Source of the DNA: an uncultured Leuconostoc sp.
GTDB lineage: Bacteria; Bacillota; Bacilli; Lactobacillales; Lactobacillaceae
Assembly: GCF_946222815.1 (NCBI RefSeq)
Contig: NZ_CAMJRK010000005.1
Span: forward strand, 1-36,934
Direction of reading: 5' to 3'
DNA: 36,934 bases
Part shown: one piece after another, positions 1-8,987 of the stretch
How positions within the stretch are numbered: position 1 is the stretch's first letter
How the letters are laid out: each line of letters begins with the position of its first letter
Translations under genes and position numbers: made by a program
The notes under the pieces: generated by a model
The model's input: only the letters and a program-made list of their open reading frames with translations
The model's database searches: none
Told to the model about the DNA's origin: nothing

Positions 1-35
1 TTATTATACACGTTAAAAATTAATATTAGATTAAA

Positions 36-800
36 TTATTCCGACAAATTATCACCAGTAAAGGCATTAATTTTTAGAACATATTTTTCATTGCCACTAT
101 ACGCTTCAAATGCCCATACTGGCAAAAAAATATCATACCCATTAACCGTGAGGGTTCTATCATAAGACAGATAGCCCTTAGATAAACGATCCCCACTGTC
201 AATTTCATTGTAACGATATAATGCAATAATAGCATCTTCTTCTGTTATTGTCGCACGAGCATCACGAAGTTGTTCAACATTGACCAATTGTCGTTTCGTA
301 AAGCCTAACGGTTTACCACTTTTATTGTACTGAAAAGTTATCATACCACTCTCAGCAATGACTGGTAATCCTTCAATGCGTTGTGAATAAACACGATCGG
401 CGTTAGTTTTGTCTGCCGTTAATACTGGATTAAATTGATAACCAGCGCTATATGTAGCCAACACTGATTCATTGGAAACCGTGCTATTTTTTTTGAACAC
501 GTCTCGCTTAAATTTGGCAACGACATTGTTGTTGTTATTGCTAGTCGAGATATCTAGACCAGCAGGCAATGACATTTCATCTCTATTCGCATATTGCGCA
601 GCAATATAGCTACTGTAATGCAGAGAAGTACCAAATCTAGGTAATTTAATTTTTTGTTTTTTTATTTCTGTAATGATATCTGTATTAGCGTCTGTTACAC
701 GTTCTTGCGCTACCTCTCCAGAACGCCACCAATTGAGTAAAAATATATCCAACAAACAAAACAAAATTAACATGAGTATTTTAATTCGTTTAAATTGCAT
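36..800 (-). CDS. walI: WalI/YycI-type regulator of the WalRK two-component system
   Basis: 254 aa. One N-terminal membrane segment (about residues 8-24, ILMLILFCLLDIFLLNWW), then an extracytoplasmic domain. In Bacillus-type bacteria YycI sits in the membrane with YycH and modulates the sensor kinase WalK. The call rests on size, single-anchor topology and position as last gene after walR-walK-walH. The C-terminal part (EGLPVIAESGMITFQYNKSG) resembles the YycI/YycH beta-sheet repeat also visible in the neighbour. Start ATG at 800 follows AAGGAG at normal spacing. The gap to walH is 33 nt, so it is translated from the same mRNA. The stop lies 35 nt from the window edge, so the usual next gene (walJ-type metallo-hydrolase) is not visible. 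Confidence 0.85.
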   Translation of the reverse strand: MQFKRIKILMLILFCLLDIFLLNWWRSGEVAQERVTDANTDIITEIKKQKIKLPRFGTSLHYSSYIAAQYANRDEMSLPAGLDISTSNNNNNVVAKFKRDVFKKNSTVSNESVLATYSAGYQFNPVLTADKTNADRVYSQRIEGLPVIAESGMITFQYNKSGKPLGFTKRQLVNVEQLRDARATITEEDAIIALYRYNEIDSGDRLSKGYLSYDRTLTVNGYDIFLPVWAFEAYSGNEKYVLKINAFTGDNLSE

Positions 801-833
801 ATTTTTCTCCTTGATTTTCTAATTAGTCCTAGT

Positions 834-2132
834 TTAATGTGTTTTCAAAAAAGATGACACACTTTGCCAACCAGTAGTCGTCTCAATCATCCATGTTGGT
901 TGCATATTCACTGCCGCCTGACTATCTTTGTCAATCAGCCACTCATAGCCCGGAGTGATGAAATTGTAATCTTTCTCATGTACACCAGCATCAGATAGCT
1001 GCTTAACAATCGCTTCTGTTGACGGTAAAACCACATCAGGCTGATTATTAGGCACTGGTACGCCAATTTCATTAAGAGAATACGTACTTATCAAATTTCC
1101 GTGTTTATCCATTGTCATATGAATTGCACCACTTTCAGACTGAAAATAAACAGGGAATCCTTCTACATAGGTGCGAAAAGTAATTTTTTGACCATTTTGC
1201 TGACTTTCATAAAATCGCGTGTCCGTAAAATCAGACTGTAATAAATTAATCTGTGAAAGCCCAATATTTAAACGATTCAGATACGATTTAGGTAACTTAT
1301 TTTTTGTGTTGTTATCTTCAAACGTCACTGTTTCCCCATCTGGATTATAAACTATCTTTTGATTATTTAACTTGTTTGTATAAACTGTTTTATCACCATC
1401 CTGTGTGACATTGAGTTGATTGATCGTTCCTAGAAGTGCAGAAACGTAGGTTTTAGGATCACGATGGTTAACTAAATAGGAATATACTGGTAATTTAATT
1501 TGCTTTGGATAATTAAGTACAACATGATTGTGATAAGTCTGGAAGTTAATAGACATATTTTTAGGTAACTGCTGTGCTTGTTGCCAAATATCATGGCTAT
1601 TTAATTTATTTACTTTTACAGTCATCACTTGATTTGTTTTACTATTAACAAAATAACCCTTATTTGAACGATCTAATGCTAATACAAAGTAATCGAAATT
1701 AACATTTTTTCGAGTTGAAACACGCTGATCATAGCGTATATTAAAGTAAGAAATTGGCACAACATCAGGATAACGAAAAATTTGCGCTTTTTTGATCGTT
1801 AAAATTTTTTTTATTTGAGTAGCACTCACGGTTTTTATCTGAGCGTCTGTTAATTGTGTCTTTGCCAATGCATTACGAATTTTTTTCAATTTAGCATCAG
1901 TGGCATTCATAATCAACTGTTGTGAGCCGTTAGGTTGGTTGATAATATATTGCGTCGGACGAAATATTTCAAGCAATTGTTTTTCTGGTTGTTGTGCCGT
2001 CGACTGATCAGGTGCTTCGTTTTTACCAAATGAACTAAAAATGAAGCCTGTTAAAACGACTGAGATAACTAGCGTTAGAACAAGTGCAATATTCAATAAG
2101 GCACTTTGTAGAAATTTTTGTTTATTCCGCAT
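834..2132 (-). CDS. walH: WalH/YycH-type regulator of the WalRK two-component system
   Basis: 432 aa from the chosen start. An N-terminal membrane segment (about residues 10-32, ALLNIALVLTLVISVVLTGF) is followed by a large extracytoplasmic domain, as in YycH, which with YycI contacts the WalK membrane segments. The ORF is open to an ATG at 2162. I chose the ATG at 2132 because GGGAGG precedes it at good spacing and the protein then begins MRNKQKF, directly before the anchor. With this start the gene overlaps the last codons of walK by 11 nt (the walH ATG lies inside the walK Ala-Glu-stop codons), implying translational coupling. C-terminal motif EGFPVYFQSESGAIHMTMD parallels one in WalI, consistent with the related folds of the two proteins. 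Confidence 0.87.
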   Translation of the reverse strand: MRNKQKFLQSALLNIALVLTLVISVVLTGFIFSSFGKNEAPDQSTAQQPEKQLLEIFRPTQYIINQPNGSQQLIMNATDAKLKKIRNALAKTQLTDAQIKTVSATQIKKILTIKKAQIFRYPDVVPISYFNIRYDQRVSTRKNVNFDYFVLALDRSNKGYFVNSKTNQVMTVKVNKLNSHDIWQQAQQLPKNMSINFQTYHNHVVLNYPKQIKLPVYSYLVNHRDPKTYVSALLGTINQLNVTQDGDKTVYTNKLNNQKIVYNPDGETVTFEDNNTKNKLPKSYLNRLNIGLSQINLLQSDFTDTRFYESQQNGQKITFRTYVEGFPVYFQSESGAIHMTMDKHGNLISTYSLNEIGVPVPNNQPDVVLPSTEAIVKQLSDAGVHEKDYNFITPGYEWLIDKDSQAAVNMQPTWMIETTTGWQSVSSFLKTH

Positions 2133-3993
2133 CCCAATCCCCTCCCTCAATGACATCATCATCTACATAGGCAAGTGAAATGTAAAAAGTTGATCCTCTA
2201 TTTTCAACAGAATCGACCCAAATACGACCATTAAAACGCTCAACAACTTCTTTAGAAATTGCCAATCCTAAGCCAGTACCACCTTGTGCGCGCGAACGTG
2301 ATTTATCCACACGAAAGAAACGATTAAATATACTATCCAAATCTTTACGCGGAATACCTAATCCTTGGTCGGAAATACTTAAAATAGCACGTGTTTTAGT
2401 TTTTATTAGACGTGCTGTAATTGTGCCACCATCAGGTGAATACTTGACAGCATTGTTCATAATGTTATCAAGTACTTGCGTAAATTTATCTGGGTCTACT
2501 TCAACCCAAACATCTTCATTTGTAAATTCACGTTGTATATTATAATTTTTATTTGGTGTATCAGTGTTTTTAGCATCACTTTCAATAATCATATCAAATC
2601 GATTCAAGACAAAATTAAACAAACTATTCAAATTAACAATTTCGAGTCTGACATCCATTGTCCCTTGGTCTAGTCTTGATAAAGCTAACAAATCATTAAT
2701 CATGCGAATCATACGCTGTGTTTCATCTTGTACCACACCCAAAAAATTTTGCGCCATTTCAGGATCGTCAATTGCGCCATCTGCTAAAGCATCAACATAC
2801 GATCGCACTGACGTTAACGGTGTTCTTAATTCATGTGAGACATTTGACACGAACATGCGTCGTTCAGAATCAATACGCTGCTGTTCAGTAATATTATGTA
2901 ATACGACAACTAAACCAGAAATAAAACCTGACTGCCGCTTAATTAAAGATACATAGGCTTGCAATAGTATATCATTACTATCGTCTGATAAATCGACTCG
3001 AAAGTCATCAAGATTTTCTAACATATCACGTAATGTTCGTTTGCCTTGTAAATGTAACAAATCAATCACATTTTTTCCAATAGCCTCTTCGCGATCAACG
3101 CCAACAAAATCTGCTGCTGCTTGATTGATAATAGTAATTTCACCACGACGATTAGCTGCTAAAACACCGTCTGCCATATGAGTTAAAACAGAATCCAATC
3201 GATTTCGTTCAGCATTGACTGTTTCTGTTGACTCTTCAACACGGGTTGATAATTCATTTACTGATTTTGCCAAGTGTCCTAATTCATCAGAACCATAGAT
3301 ATGATTAACCATTGAGTAATCACCGCCGGCAATCTTAGTTGTTTGTTCATCAATTTGTGCAATTGGTCGTGTTAATGTACGTGCAAGAAATAATGCTAAT
3401 GCGATACTAATAACCAACGCTGCCAATCCAGCAATGACAAATAAGCGCATCACACTGTTAACATTGCGATACACTGGTAACAAGCTAGCTTTAACAACAA
3501 CGACACCAGTTATATCTCTCACGCGCCCCGTCGTGACACCAAGAGTCGTGGTCATGAGCTCTTTGCGTTCACCGTTTTCACTAATTGTTCGTGAAGTTAA
3601 GAAAGATTGCTCTCCCGCAACAGCTCGTTGTGCGTTCAGATCAGTTGTTTTTTGACCAATTGTTTGTTGTCCAGAAACTGATAAAGTACCACGAATTGTA
3701 CCTGTTTTATCAATTACCTGTGCTTCTTGAAGGTTAGTGTTATTTAAACCAGTTAATACATCTTGAATTTCATGGTTACCCTCATCCACATCCCTATTTC
3801 TTAATGCCGTTGTAATTTGATCTGTCACATATTTAGGTAGGGTCATTTGTTGTTGAAATGTCGTTAAATTCTGTTGTTCTATTTGACGTACAAAAAACGC
3901 ACCCAACAGTTCGAGTGCGATAATCATTAACAACACAAAAACAAGTGTGATGCGAAAACGTATAGATTTAAAAAAGTTAGTCTTAATGTTCAT
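2122..3993 (-). CDS. walK: Sensor histidine kinase WalK (VicK/YycG)
   Basis: 623 aa, the usual length. Order: TM1 (about 14-35), extracellular sensor domain (36-180), TM2 (183-205), HAMP (206-258), PAS (about 265-370), HisKA with phospho-acceptor His387 in FVSNVSHELRTPLTS, then a HATPase domain with N box (DNIMNNAVKYSPDGG), G1 (DQGLGIPRKD) and G2 (GGTGLGLAISKEV). It senses the state of wall synthesis and phosphorylates WalR to control peptidoglycan hydrolases. No in-frame start exists upstream of ATG 3993, yet the only Shine-Dalgarno (AAGGAG, 4017-4022) is 23 nt away, separated by a GC-rich hairpin at 4001-4013 (see findings). The protein ends WDAE, one of four such C-termini in this window. 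Confidence 0.97.
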   Translation of the reverse strand: MNIKTNFFKSIRFRITLVFVLLMIIALELLGAFFVRQIEQQNLTTFQQQMTLPKYVTDQITTALRNRDVDEGNHEIQDVLTGLNNTNLQEAQVIDKTGTIRGTLSVSGQQTIGQKTTDLNAQRAVAGEQSFLTSRTISENGERKELMTTTLGVTTGRVRDITGVVVVKASLLPVYRNVNSVMRLFVIAGLAALVISIALALFLARTLTRPIAQIDEQTTKIAGGDYSMVNHIYGSDELGHLAKSVNELSTRVEESTETVNAERNRLDSVLTHMADGVLAANRRGEITIINQAAADFVGVDREEAIGKNVIDLLHLQGKRTLRDMLENLDDFRVDLSDDSNDILLQAYVSLIKRQSGFISGLVVVLHNITEQQRIDSERRMFVSNVSHELRTPLTSVRSYVDALADGAIDDPEMAQNFLGVVQDETQRMIRMINDLLALSRLDQGTMDVRLEIVNLNSLFNFVLNRFDMIIESDAKNTDTPNKNYNIQREFTNEDVWVEVDPDKFTQVLDNIMNNAVKYSPDGGTITARLIKTKTRAILSISDQGLGIPRKDLDSIFNRFFRVDKSRSRAQGGTGLGLAISKEVVERFNGRIWVDSVENRGSTFYISLAYVDDDVIEGGDWDAE

Positions 3994-4000
3994 AATTGCT

Positions 4001-4013
4001 GACGCCTAGCGTC
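4001..4013 (-). promoter_or_regulatory. Hairpin between Shine-Dalgarno and start codon of walK
   Basis: Inverted repeat GACGC-TAG-GCGTC on the minus strand, flanked upstream by AAGGAGACA and downstream by AGCAATT-ATG. Linear SD-to-ATG spacing is 23 nt; with the 13-nt hairpin excluded it becomes 10 nt. The start codon is fixed because no other in-frame start is available. Looping-out is inferred, not shown. Confidence 0.6.
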
Positions 4014-4090
4014 TGTCTCCTTGGCGTATAACAGAGAAAATATTCTAGTTGTACTATTATGTTTGCTTTACCAGCAATAAAGACATCCAT

Positions 4091-4798
4091 TCACTCTGCA
4101 TCAGGACGCAAGTAGTAACCTACTCCACGACGTGTTGCCAACCAATTAGGGTGACTTGGATTATCTTCAATTTTTTCACGTAAACGACGAACCGTAACAT
4201 CTACCGTTCGCACATCCCCGAAGTAATCATAACCCCAAACTTGTTGCAATAGATGTTCACGTGTCATCACCTGACTAATATGTTGTGCCAAATAATAAAG
4301 TAGTTCAAATTCTCGATGTGTTAACTCAATATCTTGTCCAGCCTTTGACACCATATATGCTTGCGGATGTATTGTCAAATCACCTAACTCAATGTCATCA
4401 GTATTCACAATAGACTCATCTGTATGCTGCGCAACAGCTTTACGGCTACGTAAATTAGCCTTAACACGTGCTACTAATTCACGATTTGAGAACGGTTTTG
4501 TGACGTAATCATCAGCACCCATCTCTAAACCTAACACTTTATCAATTTCAGAATCTTTAGCTGTTACCATAATAACTGGCATTTCTGATTTTGAACGAAT
4601 TTGACGTAACACCTCAACACCATCAATTTCAGGCAACATTTGGTCAAGTAAAACGAGATCAGGCTTTTCTTCATTGAACAATGTCAACGCTTCTTGACCA
4701 TCAGCTGCAGTTACGACTTCATATCCTTCTTTGGTTAAATTAAATTTAATGATATCTGAGATTGGCTTCTCATCATCCACAACCAAAATTTTACTCAT
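4091..4798 (-). CDS. walR: Response regulator WalR (VicR/YycF)
   Basis: 235 aa. Receiver domain with acidic pair Asp8/Asp9, phospho-acceptor Asp52 (LVLLDQMLPEIDG), Thr79 and Lys101 (VTKPF), followed by an OmpR/PhoB winged-helix domain ending VDVTVRRLREKIE...GVGYYLRPDAE. It is the essential transcription factor partnered with WalK and typically controls autolysin genes; a GH73 hydrolase lies at the far end of this window. The ORF extends to an ATG at 4813, but the ATG at 4798 is preceded by GAGGAG at good spacing and gives the canonical MSKILVVDDE N-terminus. First gene of the wal operon; 97 nt separate it from walK. The C-terminus is PDAE. Confidence 0.97.
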   Translation of the reverse strand: MSKILVVDDEKPISDIIKFNLTKEGYEVVTAADGQEALTLFNEEKPDLVLLDQMLPEIDGVEVLRQIRSKSEMPVIMVTAKDSEIDKVLGLEMGADDYVTKPFSNRELVARVKANLRSRKAVAQHTDESIVNTDDIELGDLTIHPQAYMVSKAGQDIELTHREFELLYYLAQHISQVMTREHLLQQVWGYDYFGDVRTVDVTVRRLREKIEDNPSHPNWLATRRGVGYYLRPDAE

Positions 4799-4840
4799 GG
4801 ACGTTCTCCTCATATATTCCTATTAGTTTGTCTATCTTTA

Positions 4841-4869
4841 AGTATATCATTTTTTTATCATTCTGTAAT
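4841..4869 (-). promoter_or_regulatory. Predicted wal operon promoter
   Basis: Minus strand ATTACA (-35, 4864-4869), 17-nt spacer, TATACT (-10, 4841-4846), about 42 nt upstream of the walR ATG. Four of six and five of six matches to the sigma-A consensus. It follows the prs terminator immediately, so it would be the only nearby promoter for walRKHI. Confidence 0.55.
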
Positions 4870-4878
4870 ATTTAACAC

Positions 4879-4902
4879 AAAAAAACTGAATTTAATCAGT
4901 TT
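4879..4902 (-). terminator. Rho-independent terminator after prs
   Basis: On the minus strand AAACTGA-TTAAAT-TCAGTTT followed by further T residues, 36 nt after the prs stop codon. The stem is short (7 bp), but the T run and position are typical. It separates prs from the wal operon. Confidence 0.7.
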
Positions 4903-4938
4903 CTATAGTATTCTATTCACTTATCTATATACTAATGA

Positions 4939-5919
4939 TTAATGTGATCGGCGATGAAAGCGATTTTTAAACAATGATGAAATAGCTTCGTTATTATTTA
5001 CACGACGAATCGCTTCACCAATCAATTCACCAACTGACACAATTTCTAATTTATCAAATTTTTTCTCATCTGGTAAATCGATAGAATCAGTTAAAATAAC
5101 TTTTGTGAATACAGAATTTTGTAGGCGTTCAATAGCTGGACCAGAAAAGACAGCATGTGAAGCAACCACATAAACCTCTTTAGCACCATGTGCCATAATT
5201 AATTGTGCCCCTTGCGTGATTGTACCAGCAGTGTCAATCATGTCATCAATCATAATTGCTGTTTTACCTTGTACATCACCAACAATACTACCTATTTCAG
5301 CTACATTAGGCTTTGGACGCCGCTTATCAATAACCGCAACTGGAGATTCCAATGCTAACATATTGTTCAGATTACGTGCGCGTGTCATACCACCATGATC
5401 TGGAGACACAATGACAGCATTTTGTTTATCAGCAATACCTGACTCAATTAAATAATCAGCTAGTAGCGGCGCTGCCTGCAAATGATCCATTGGAATATCA
5501 AAGAATCCTTGTATTTGTGCAGCATGTAAATCTAACGCTAGCACTCGCGTGGTTCCTGCACGTTCTAACATATTCGCTACGAGCTTTGCTGTAATTGGTT
5601 CGCGTGAACGCGCCTTACGATCCTGACGCGCATAACCATAGTAAGGTAAAACAACATTGATTTGATTAGCAGAAGCACGACGCAAGGCGTCAATCATAAT
5701 TAATAATTCCATTAAATTATCATTAACTGGCGCAGAAGTTGATTGAATAACGAAAACATTGTCACCACGAATACTTTCTTCAATGTTAATCTGTACTTCA
5801 CCGTCCGCAAATCGTTTCACAGATATCTCACTTAACGGTACGCCAACTGATTCAGCAATTTTTTTTGCAAGTGGCTCATTTGAGCTTAAAGAAAAAAGTT
5901 TCAATTTAGGTTCTGGCAT
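4939..5919 (-). CDS. prs: Ribose-phosphate pyrophosphokinase
   Basis: 326 aa. Makes PRPP from ribose 5-phosphate and ATP for nucleotide, His and Trp synthesis. Family features seen: N-terminal KLKLFSLSSNEPLAKKIAESV, the catalytic flexible-loop region YYGYARQDRKARSREPI, the metal-binding histidine region LDLHAAQIQGFFDIP, and the PRPP-binding loop VMIDDMIDTAGTI-type (AIMIDDMIDTAGTIT). The reading frame is open to a TTG at 5931, but ATG 5919 has TTGGAG at good spacing and is the normal start. The substrate ribose 5-phosphate is supplied by RpiA, encoded at 33.1 kb. A terminator follows at 4879-4902. The upstream gap to tpx is 85 nt and holds the short palindrome TTGAAATTTCAA (5978-5989), for which I have no firm role. 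Confidence 0.97.
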   Translation of the reverse strand: MPEPKLKLFSLSSNEPLAKKIAESVGVPLSEISVKRFADGEVQINIEESIRGDNVFVIQSTSAPVNDNLMELLIMIDALRRASANQINVVLPYYGYARQDRKARSREPITAKLVANMLERAGTTRVLALDLHAAQIQGFFDIPMDHLQAAPLLADYLIESGIADKQNAVIVSPDHGGMTRARNLNNMLALESPVAVIDKRRPKPNVAEIGSIVGDVQGKTAIMIDDMIDTAGTITQGAQLIMAHGAKEVYVVASHAVFSGPAIERLQNSVFTKVILTDSIDLPDEKKFDKLEIVSVGELIGEAIRRVNNNEAISSLFKNRFHRRSH

Positions 5920-6004
5920 TTTTAGCTCCAAGTGTTTTATGTTCGTTCAAGTTCATTTTAAAAATAGTCATATTTTTTTGAAATTTCAATTAATGATTAA
6001 ACAC

Positions 6005-6502
6005 TTAAGCTGAGAGTGTTTTCAACGCTTTTAATGCGGCATCATAGTCTGGTTCCTCTGACACTTCTGGTACGATTTGTGCATAACGCACAACACCTGT
6101 CACATCTACAATATAAACTGCACGTGTATCAAATCCTTGGGCTGGTATATACAATTTAGTAGCATAACCAAATGACTCTTGTTCATCTGATAACATACGT
6201 AAGTTATGTACCCCCTCAGCCGCACACCAGTCACGTTGTTCTGCAACTGAGTTTGTTGAAATTGTTAAAAATTGTACGTCTTGGAATTGATCAACTGCTT
6301 GATTAAATTGACGTGTTTGTAAAGAACACGTACCTGTATTTAAATCAGGTACAACAGAAATTAAAGTTAACTTGCCGACTAAATCAGCCGTTTTAACTTT
6401 ATCACCATTTGCATCTTCTAACTTAAAATGTGGCAATGTGTCGCCAACTTTTAGTGGTTCGCCAACTAATTCTGTCTTTTCTCCAGATAATAATACATTC
6501 AT
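6005..6502 (-). CDS. tpx: Thiol peroxidase (Tpx-type atypical 2-Cys peroxiredoxin)
   Basis: 165 aa, the normal Tpx length. Cytoplasmic thioredoxin-dependent reduction of H2O2 and alkyl peroxides. The peroxidatic Cys lies in VPDLNTGTCSLQTRQFN, corresponding to the family's PSLDTGVCDAQTRRFN; the resolving Cys is in QRDWCAAEGVHNLRML. N-terminal VGEPLKVGDTLPHFKLED also fits. GGAGG precedes ATG 6502. Catalase-poor lactic acid bacteria depend on such peroxidases. The gap to the HAD phosphatase gene upstream is 59 nt with no clear terminator, so co-transcription with it is possible. Confidence 0.95.
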   Translation of the reverse strand: MNVLLSGEKTELVGEPLKVGDTLPHFKLEDANGDKVKTADLVGKLTLISVVPDLNTGTCSLQTRQFNQAVDQFQDVQFLTISTNSVAEQRDWCAAEGVHNLRMLSDEQESFGYATKLYIPAQGFDTRAVYIVDVTGVVRYAQIVPEVSEEPDYDAALKALKTLSA

Positions 6503-6561
6503 TTTGCGACCTCCGCATTTTTTATCGTAGCAGTGTTATTTATAATAGATAATCTATTTAT

Positions 6562-7380
6562 TTACTTGCCTAAAACAAATTTTTCAATTGCTTTTGCAAC
6601 ACCTGATTCATTATTCGTTACCGTCTGCGCATCTGCAATAGCTTTTAATTCTGGGATTGCATTCCCCATTGCCACACCAATACCAGCCTGTTCTATCATT
6701 GAATAGTCATTTGCTTGATCGCCAATAGCCATTGTCTGTATGTGCTCAATGCCTAAAAGATCCGCCAAGGCAAGCAAAGCATTACCCTTAGATGCGTGGC
6801 GGTCAATAAATTCTAAGTTATTAGCCGTCGATCGAATCACGTTAACACGATTTGAAATTTCAGTTGGTATTACGGCTTGCACTTTATCCAACTGACTACT
6901 TTCAGCATTGGCAATTGCCTTAATGAATTCAACCTTTTCCAAGTCGTTTTCTGTATCTAAAACAAACAATGGCAAATTAACTAGACTATTTTCAAAACTG
7001 GCCCAAGGATGAATTCTGTGATTTGTCGTATAAGCAGCATCTTGCGTTTCAACTTGTACGTAAGTATCTTGCGTTAGCATAAAATTATTGACTGCTTGAA
7101 ATTCCTTAACAGCTAGCGGTTGTCGAAATAGTGTTTTCTCACCGTCTGCTGTTTGGACCAAACCACCATTATATGTAATCACGTATTGATCCTTACCCTG
7201 AATACCCAAATCAGCTAAAATATCACGAACACCTGGTAAAGGCCGACCTGTTGTAATAACAATTTTAACATCGTTTACCAAAGCTTGCTGAATGGCTCTT
7301 TTCACTTCTTGGGTAATTTCCCGCTGGTCATTAAGCAGTGTACCGTCGATATCAATTGCCACAATTTTAATTTTTGACAT
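6562..7380 (-). CDS. Cof-type HAD-superfamily sugar phosphatase
   Basis: 272 aa from the chosen start. Motif I AIDIDGTLLND (nucleophile Asp in DIDGT), motif II IVITTGRPLPG, a C2-type cap domain in the middle, motif III SKGNALLALAD, and motif IV AIGDQANDYSMIEQAGIGVAMGNA. This is the YidA/Cof class, which dephosphorylates sugar phosphates or related metabolites; the substrate cannot be read from sequence. The frame is open to ATGs at 7416 and 7434. I use 7380 because MSKIKIVAIDIDGTLL matches the family N-terminus, but no Shine-Dalgarno is adjacent; the nearest good one (AAGGGG) lies about 75 nt upstream with inverted repeats between, so the start is uncertain. Confidence 0.88.
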   Translation of the reverse strand: MSKIKIVAIDIDGTLLNDQREITQEVKRAIQQALVNDVKIVITTGRPLPGVRDILADLGIQGKDQYVITYNGGLVQTADGEKTLFRQPLAVKEFQAVNNFMLTQDTYVQVETQDAAYTTNHRIHPWASFENSLVNLPLFVLDTENDLEKVEFIKAIANAESSQLDKVQAVIPTEISNRVNVIRSTANNLEFIDRHASKGNALLALADLLGIEHIQTMAIGDQANDYSMIEQAGIGVAMGNAIPELKAIADAQTVTNNESGVAKAIEKFVLGK

Positions 7381-7587
7381 GATGTGTGTCGTCTTTGTAA
7401 TCAGATTACTTGTCATGTTCAATTGCTTGTCCATGACTTGTACACAATTACTATTCCCCTTCGTTAAAAATAAAAGCGCTAGTATCTATCATGAATCTTG
7501 CAATTTGTAAGTTCATAATTATATTATAGCAAAGAAAGTGACTACAATGCATTAAAACCACATCACCAATTCAATATGTTTAAGATA

Positions 7588-8820
7588 CTATTTCGTTCTA
7601 TTTTCACGTAGCATCACAACGGCCAAATAAGTAAACCACATGCTTACCCCGGTTGCAACAAGTAACAAAATTGCTGCGCCAATGTGACCAATGACTATCG
7701 AAATACTCACAATTCCTGACGATAAAATATAGCCCAGTGGTCTAGTTGCTGCACTAAATCCACTATATACCCCAACTTTATTTTGATTCATCATTTCAGC
7801 TCGCAACGATTGATTAGCTGGCGTCACAATCATTTCGCCTATTGTCAGCACAATCGCTACAATGAACAGCGGCCAAAAATCATTAAGCAAAAGCATTAAA
7901 GCAAAGCTACCGCCTTGTATCGCAATACCCACAAGGCTCGCCTTCAAATTTGACCAATTTGAAAATAATTTTGTCATGGTTCCCATTAATAGCACAATCA
8001 TGACAGTATTTACAATAGTAATAACTGACAACATGCGTTGCCCAAAAATTTGGATGCCTAATACCGTGACGCTGTGAAATGTTTCCGCCAAATGAGCTGC
8101 TAAATAGTAATCTGGCGATGAAAAAACAACAACGGCACCAACGCCTGCTACCATGAACTTTAAGTAACGTTGATCTGAAAATATAGTACGATAACTTTTT
8201 AATACATCCAAAACCGATTGCCCCGTGTTTTGACGTTTTTCTTTTTGAAATGTTTCCGTAACCCAAATCATAACAATAATCAGGCTTATAATTGCACCAA
8301 TTGCTGTCCCAATTAATAATTCAAAGCGTGCTGTTTTAAAGAACCAGCCACCCAATGCAGCACCAATCATAACAGAAAAATTAATAACCCAATACATCAT
8401 CGCATATATGAATTTACGATTTTTTAAAGTTGAAACATCAATCATCATTGCTTCTTCTGCAGGTGAAGCAAAACTCATCCCAACCGTTGCCAGCAAAAAT
8501 CCCAAAAAAGTCACATAAGGATTAATATACATGGGTGAATTCATCGTTGCTGCAATCGTATAACCAACAGCCATTGCAGCAATACCGCTTAACATGACGC
8601 GTTTACGGCCCCACACATCAGCCAAATGTCCCCCATATAAACCTGCAATAAACCCTGCTACTTGGACAAAAACTAACAATATTCCCGTGATACCAGCACC
8701 AAAATAGGCAACATAGTATATTGTCATATTAGGTCCAACAGATGACCCAATAGCAATCGTAATAAACATGATAACCATACGTAATTGAATGTTACGATCT
8801 AATTTAAAAAAATCCGACAT
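7588..8820 (-). CDS. Major facilitator superfamily transporter (drug-efflux-like)
   Basis: 410 aa with about 12 hydrophobic segments. The loop after TM2 carries the MFS motif A-like GGHLADVWGRKRVML, typical of proton-coupled drug/metabolite exporters of the DHA1 class. FASPAEEAMMIDVS after TM4 and TPANQSLRAEMMN in the C-terminal half are the pseudo-symmetric motifs. GAGGG precedes ATG 8820. Substrate unknown. It stands alone: the flanking HAD and NUDIX genes are on the same strand but separated by AT-rich gaps of 207 and 167 nt. Confidence 0.85.
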   Translation of the reverse strand: MSDFFKLDRNIQLRMVIMFITIAIGSSVGPNMTIYYVAYFGAGITGILLVFVQVAGFIAGLYGGHLADVWGRKRVMLSGIAAMAVGYTIAATMNSPMYINPYVTFLGFLLATVGMSFASPAEEAMMIDVSTLKNRKFIYAMMYWVINFSVMIGAALGGWFFKTARFELLIGTAIGAIISLIIVMIWVTETFQKEKRQNTGQSVLDVLKSYRTIFSDQRYLKFMVAGVGAVVVFSSPDYYLAAHLAETFHSVTVLGIQIFGQRMLSVITIVNTVMIVLLMGTMTKLFSNWSNLKASLVGIAIQGGSFALMLLLNDFWPLFIVAIVLTIGEMIVTPANQSLRAEMMNQNKVGVYSGFSAATRPLGYILSSGIVSISIVIGHIGAAILLLVATGVSMWFTYLAVVMLRENRTK

Positions 8821-8987
8821 GGAAACGCCCTCATCATAATAATTTAATTTTATAATTTAATTCCAATAAAAAACGTTCATATCTTTATTTTAAAATAAAT
8901 TAATGCAATCATTATCATATCAAATTTCACATTTTTTTACAATATAAACACCACTGTCATCGATTAAGAATAGGCTCTCAATGACTA

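Noticed and set aside
2133..2162. Longer walH start (ATG at 2162)
   Set aside because: It would lengthen the overlap with walK to 41 nt and lacks a ribosome site, whereas ATG 2132 has GGGAGG at correct spacing.
8821..8987. AT-rich gap between the MFS and NUDIX genes as a regulatory region
   Set aside because: It holds only AT-rich direct repeats (ATAATTTAATT) and a TTATTTTAAAATAA palindrome; no convincing promoter, terminator or operator could be defined.
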